NCBI GenBank assembly: GCA_900544445.1
Contig: UQVK01000059.1
Location: 1 to 23,607, forward strand
DNA: 23,607 bases
Direction of reading: 5' to 3'
Origin: an uncultured Lachnospiraceae bacterium
GTDB lineage: Bacteria; Bacillota; Clostridia; Lachnospirales; Lachnospiraceae
Below are positions 23,480 through 23,607 of this stretch, piece after piece. The notes under the pieces were generated by a model, which was not told the DNA's origin, did not search any database, and worked only from the letters and a program-made list of their open reading frames with translations. The translations under genes and the position numbers were made by a program. Every line of letters begins with the position of its first letter. Position 1 is the stretch's first letter.

Positions 23480-23500
23480 TACATCACCTCGCGCAAAATA

Positions 23501-23524
23501 AAAACAAAATATAATTTTCGTTTT
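23501..23524. promoter_or_regulatory. Candidate TetR operator
   Basis: The 24 bases are an imperfect palindrome: AAAAC-N-AAA at the left matches TTT-N-GTTTT at the right around an AT core. It lies just downstream of the tetR -10, where a bound repressor would block its own transcription. Confidence 0.45.
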
Positions 23525-23525
23525 T

Positions 23526-23554
23526 ATTTTAATACATTTAATAGAAAAATGCAA
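23526..23554 (-). promoter_or_regulatory. Promoter of tetR
   Basis: On the minus strand, -35 TTGCAT (23549-23554), a 17-base spacer and -10 TAAAAT (23526-23531). Confidence 0.65.
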
Positions 23555-23581
23555 GAGAAGTATACTATTAAAATGAGGTGA

Positions 23582-23607
23582 TTTCCTTTTGACGTCGCCC
23601 CCACCGG
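23582..23607. other. attR: right attachment junction
   Basis: The element arm TTTCCT-TTTGAC (23582-23593) meets the putative GT crossover (23594-23595) and then GC-rich DNA CGCCCCCACCGG (23596-23607), which has the composition of the collagen-coding flank. Confidence 0.55.
23596..23607 (+). pseudogene. 3' remnant of the collagen-like gene, cut by window end
   Basis: After rejoining at GT, the reading frame from 19463 continues GGG-ACG-GTC-GCC-CCC-ACC-GG, that is G-T-V-A-P-T-G/D-type codons, without a stop. Only 12 bases are visible, so this is a tentative call. Confidence 0.45.

Overview
The window looks like a chromosomal segment from a gut-type Lachnospiraceae bacterium (Firmicutes, Clostridia). 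The evidence is moderately GC-rich genes with strong AGGAGG-type ribosome sites, DUF6512 and Cof-type HAD genes, a two-gene glycolipid glycosyltransferase operon, an HPr-like gene, a collagen-like surface protein beside a TPR glycosyltransferase, and a large serine recombinase followed by a DUF6870 gene. Species cannot be named from the sequence alone.

Layout. 1-409: the end of a tRNA cluster (Arg, His, Gln, Lys) closed by a strong terminator. 537-3207: a DUF6512 membrane protein on the minus strand, then an esterase-like protein whose catalytic His position is Asn, overlapping a Cof-type phosphatase. 3335-6274: a TVP38/TMEM64 membrane protein followed by two GT4 glycosyltransferases resembling the pair that builds glucosyl- and galactosyl-glucosyl-diacylglycerol. 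6296-8513: a near-consensus promoter carrying two LexA (SOS) boxes drives a DNA-repair radical SAM protein and its DUF4130 partner. 8607-9047: a doubtful small ORF and an HPr-like protein without the active His. 9256-11685: a nuclease-helicase of the DinG/XPD type.

11686-12263 is a 578-base gene-free stretch that is far from empty. It holds a cluster of four perfect DnaA boxes plus several near matches, then a 71-base sequence that folds as a fully base-paired four-arm cloverleaf, then a partial second copy of that sequence carrying an extended -10 promoter directly in front of a GH13 alpha-amylase-family gene (12264-13574). Three adjacent hairpins separate that gene from convergent cutC. 14586-15106 is a monocistronic Thr/Glu-rich lipoprotein gene. 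On the minus strand follow an isoaspartyl dipeptidase (iadA) and a YfcC-type transporter that probably form a peptide or amino-acid scavenging operon. From 18379, a GT2-TPR glycosyltransferase and a collagen-like protein form a surface-glycoprotein pair.

The collagen-like gene is split by an inserted element of about 3.83 kb, roughly 19762-23595. It carries a large serine recombinase, a DUF6870 protein, an unrecognised 161-aa protein with a 58-aa membrane protein, and a TetR regulator, all on the minus strand. Both junctions can be read. Exchange at a GT dinucleotide rebuilds an attP-like site with symmetric 6-bp arms and an attB-like site that is an imperfect palindrome centred on the same GT, and it restores the collagen reading frame. 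The right half of the element is clearly more AT-rich than the host genes.

The most notable observations are the compact serine-recombinase element with its unexplained cargo, the perfect cloverleaf repeat, the ectopic DnaA-box cluster and the SOS promoter of the radical SAM/DUF4130 pair.
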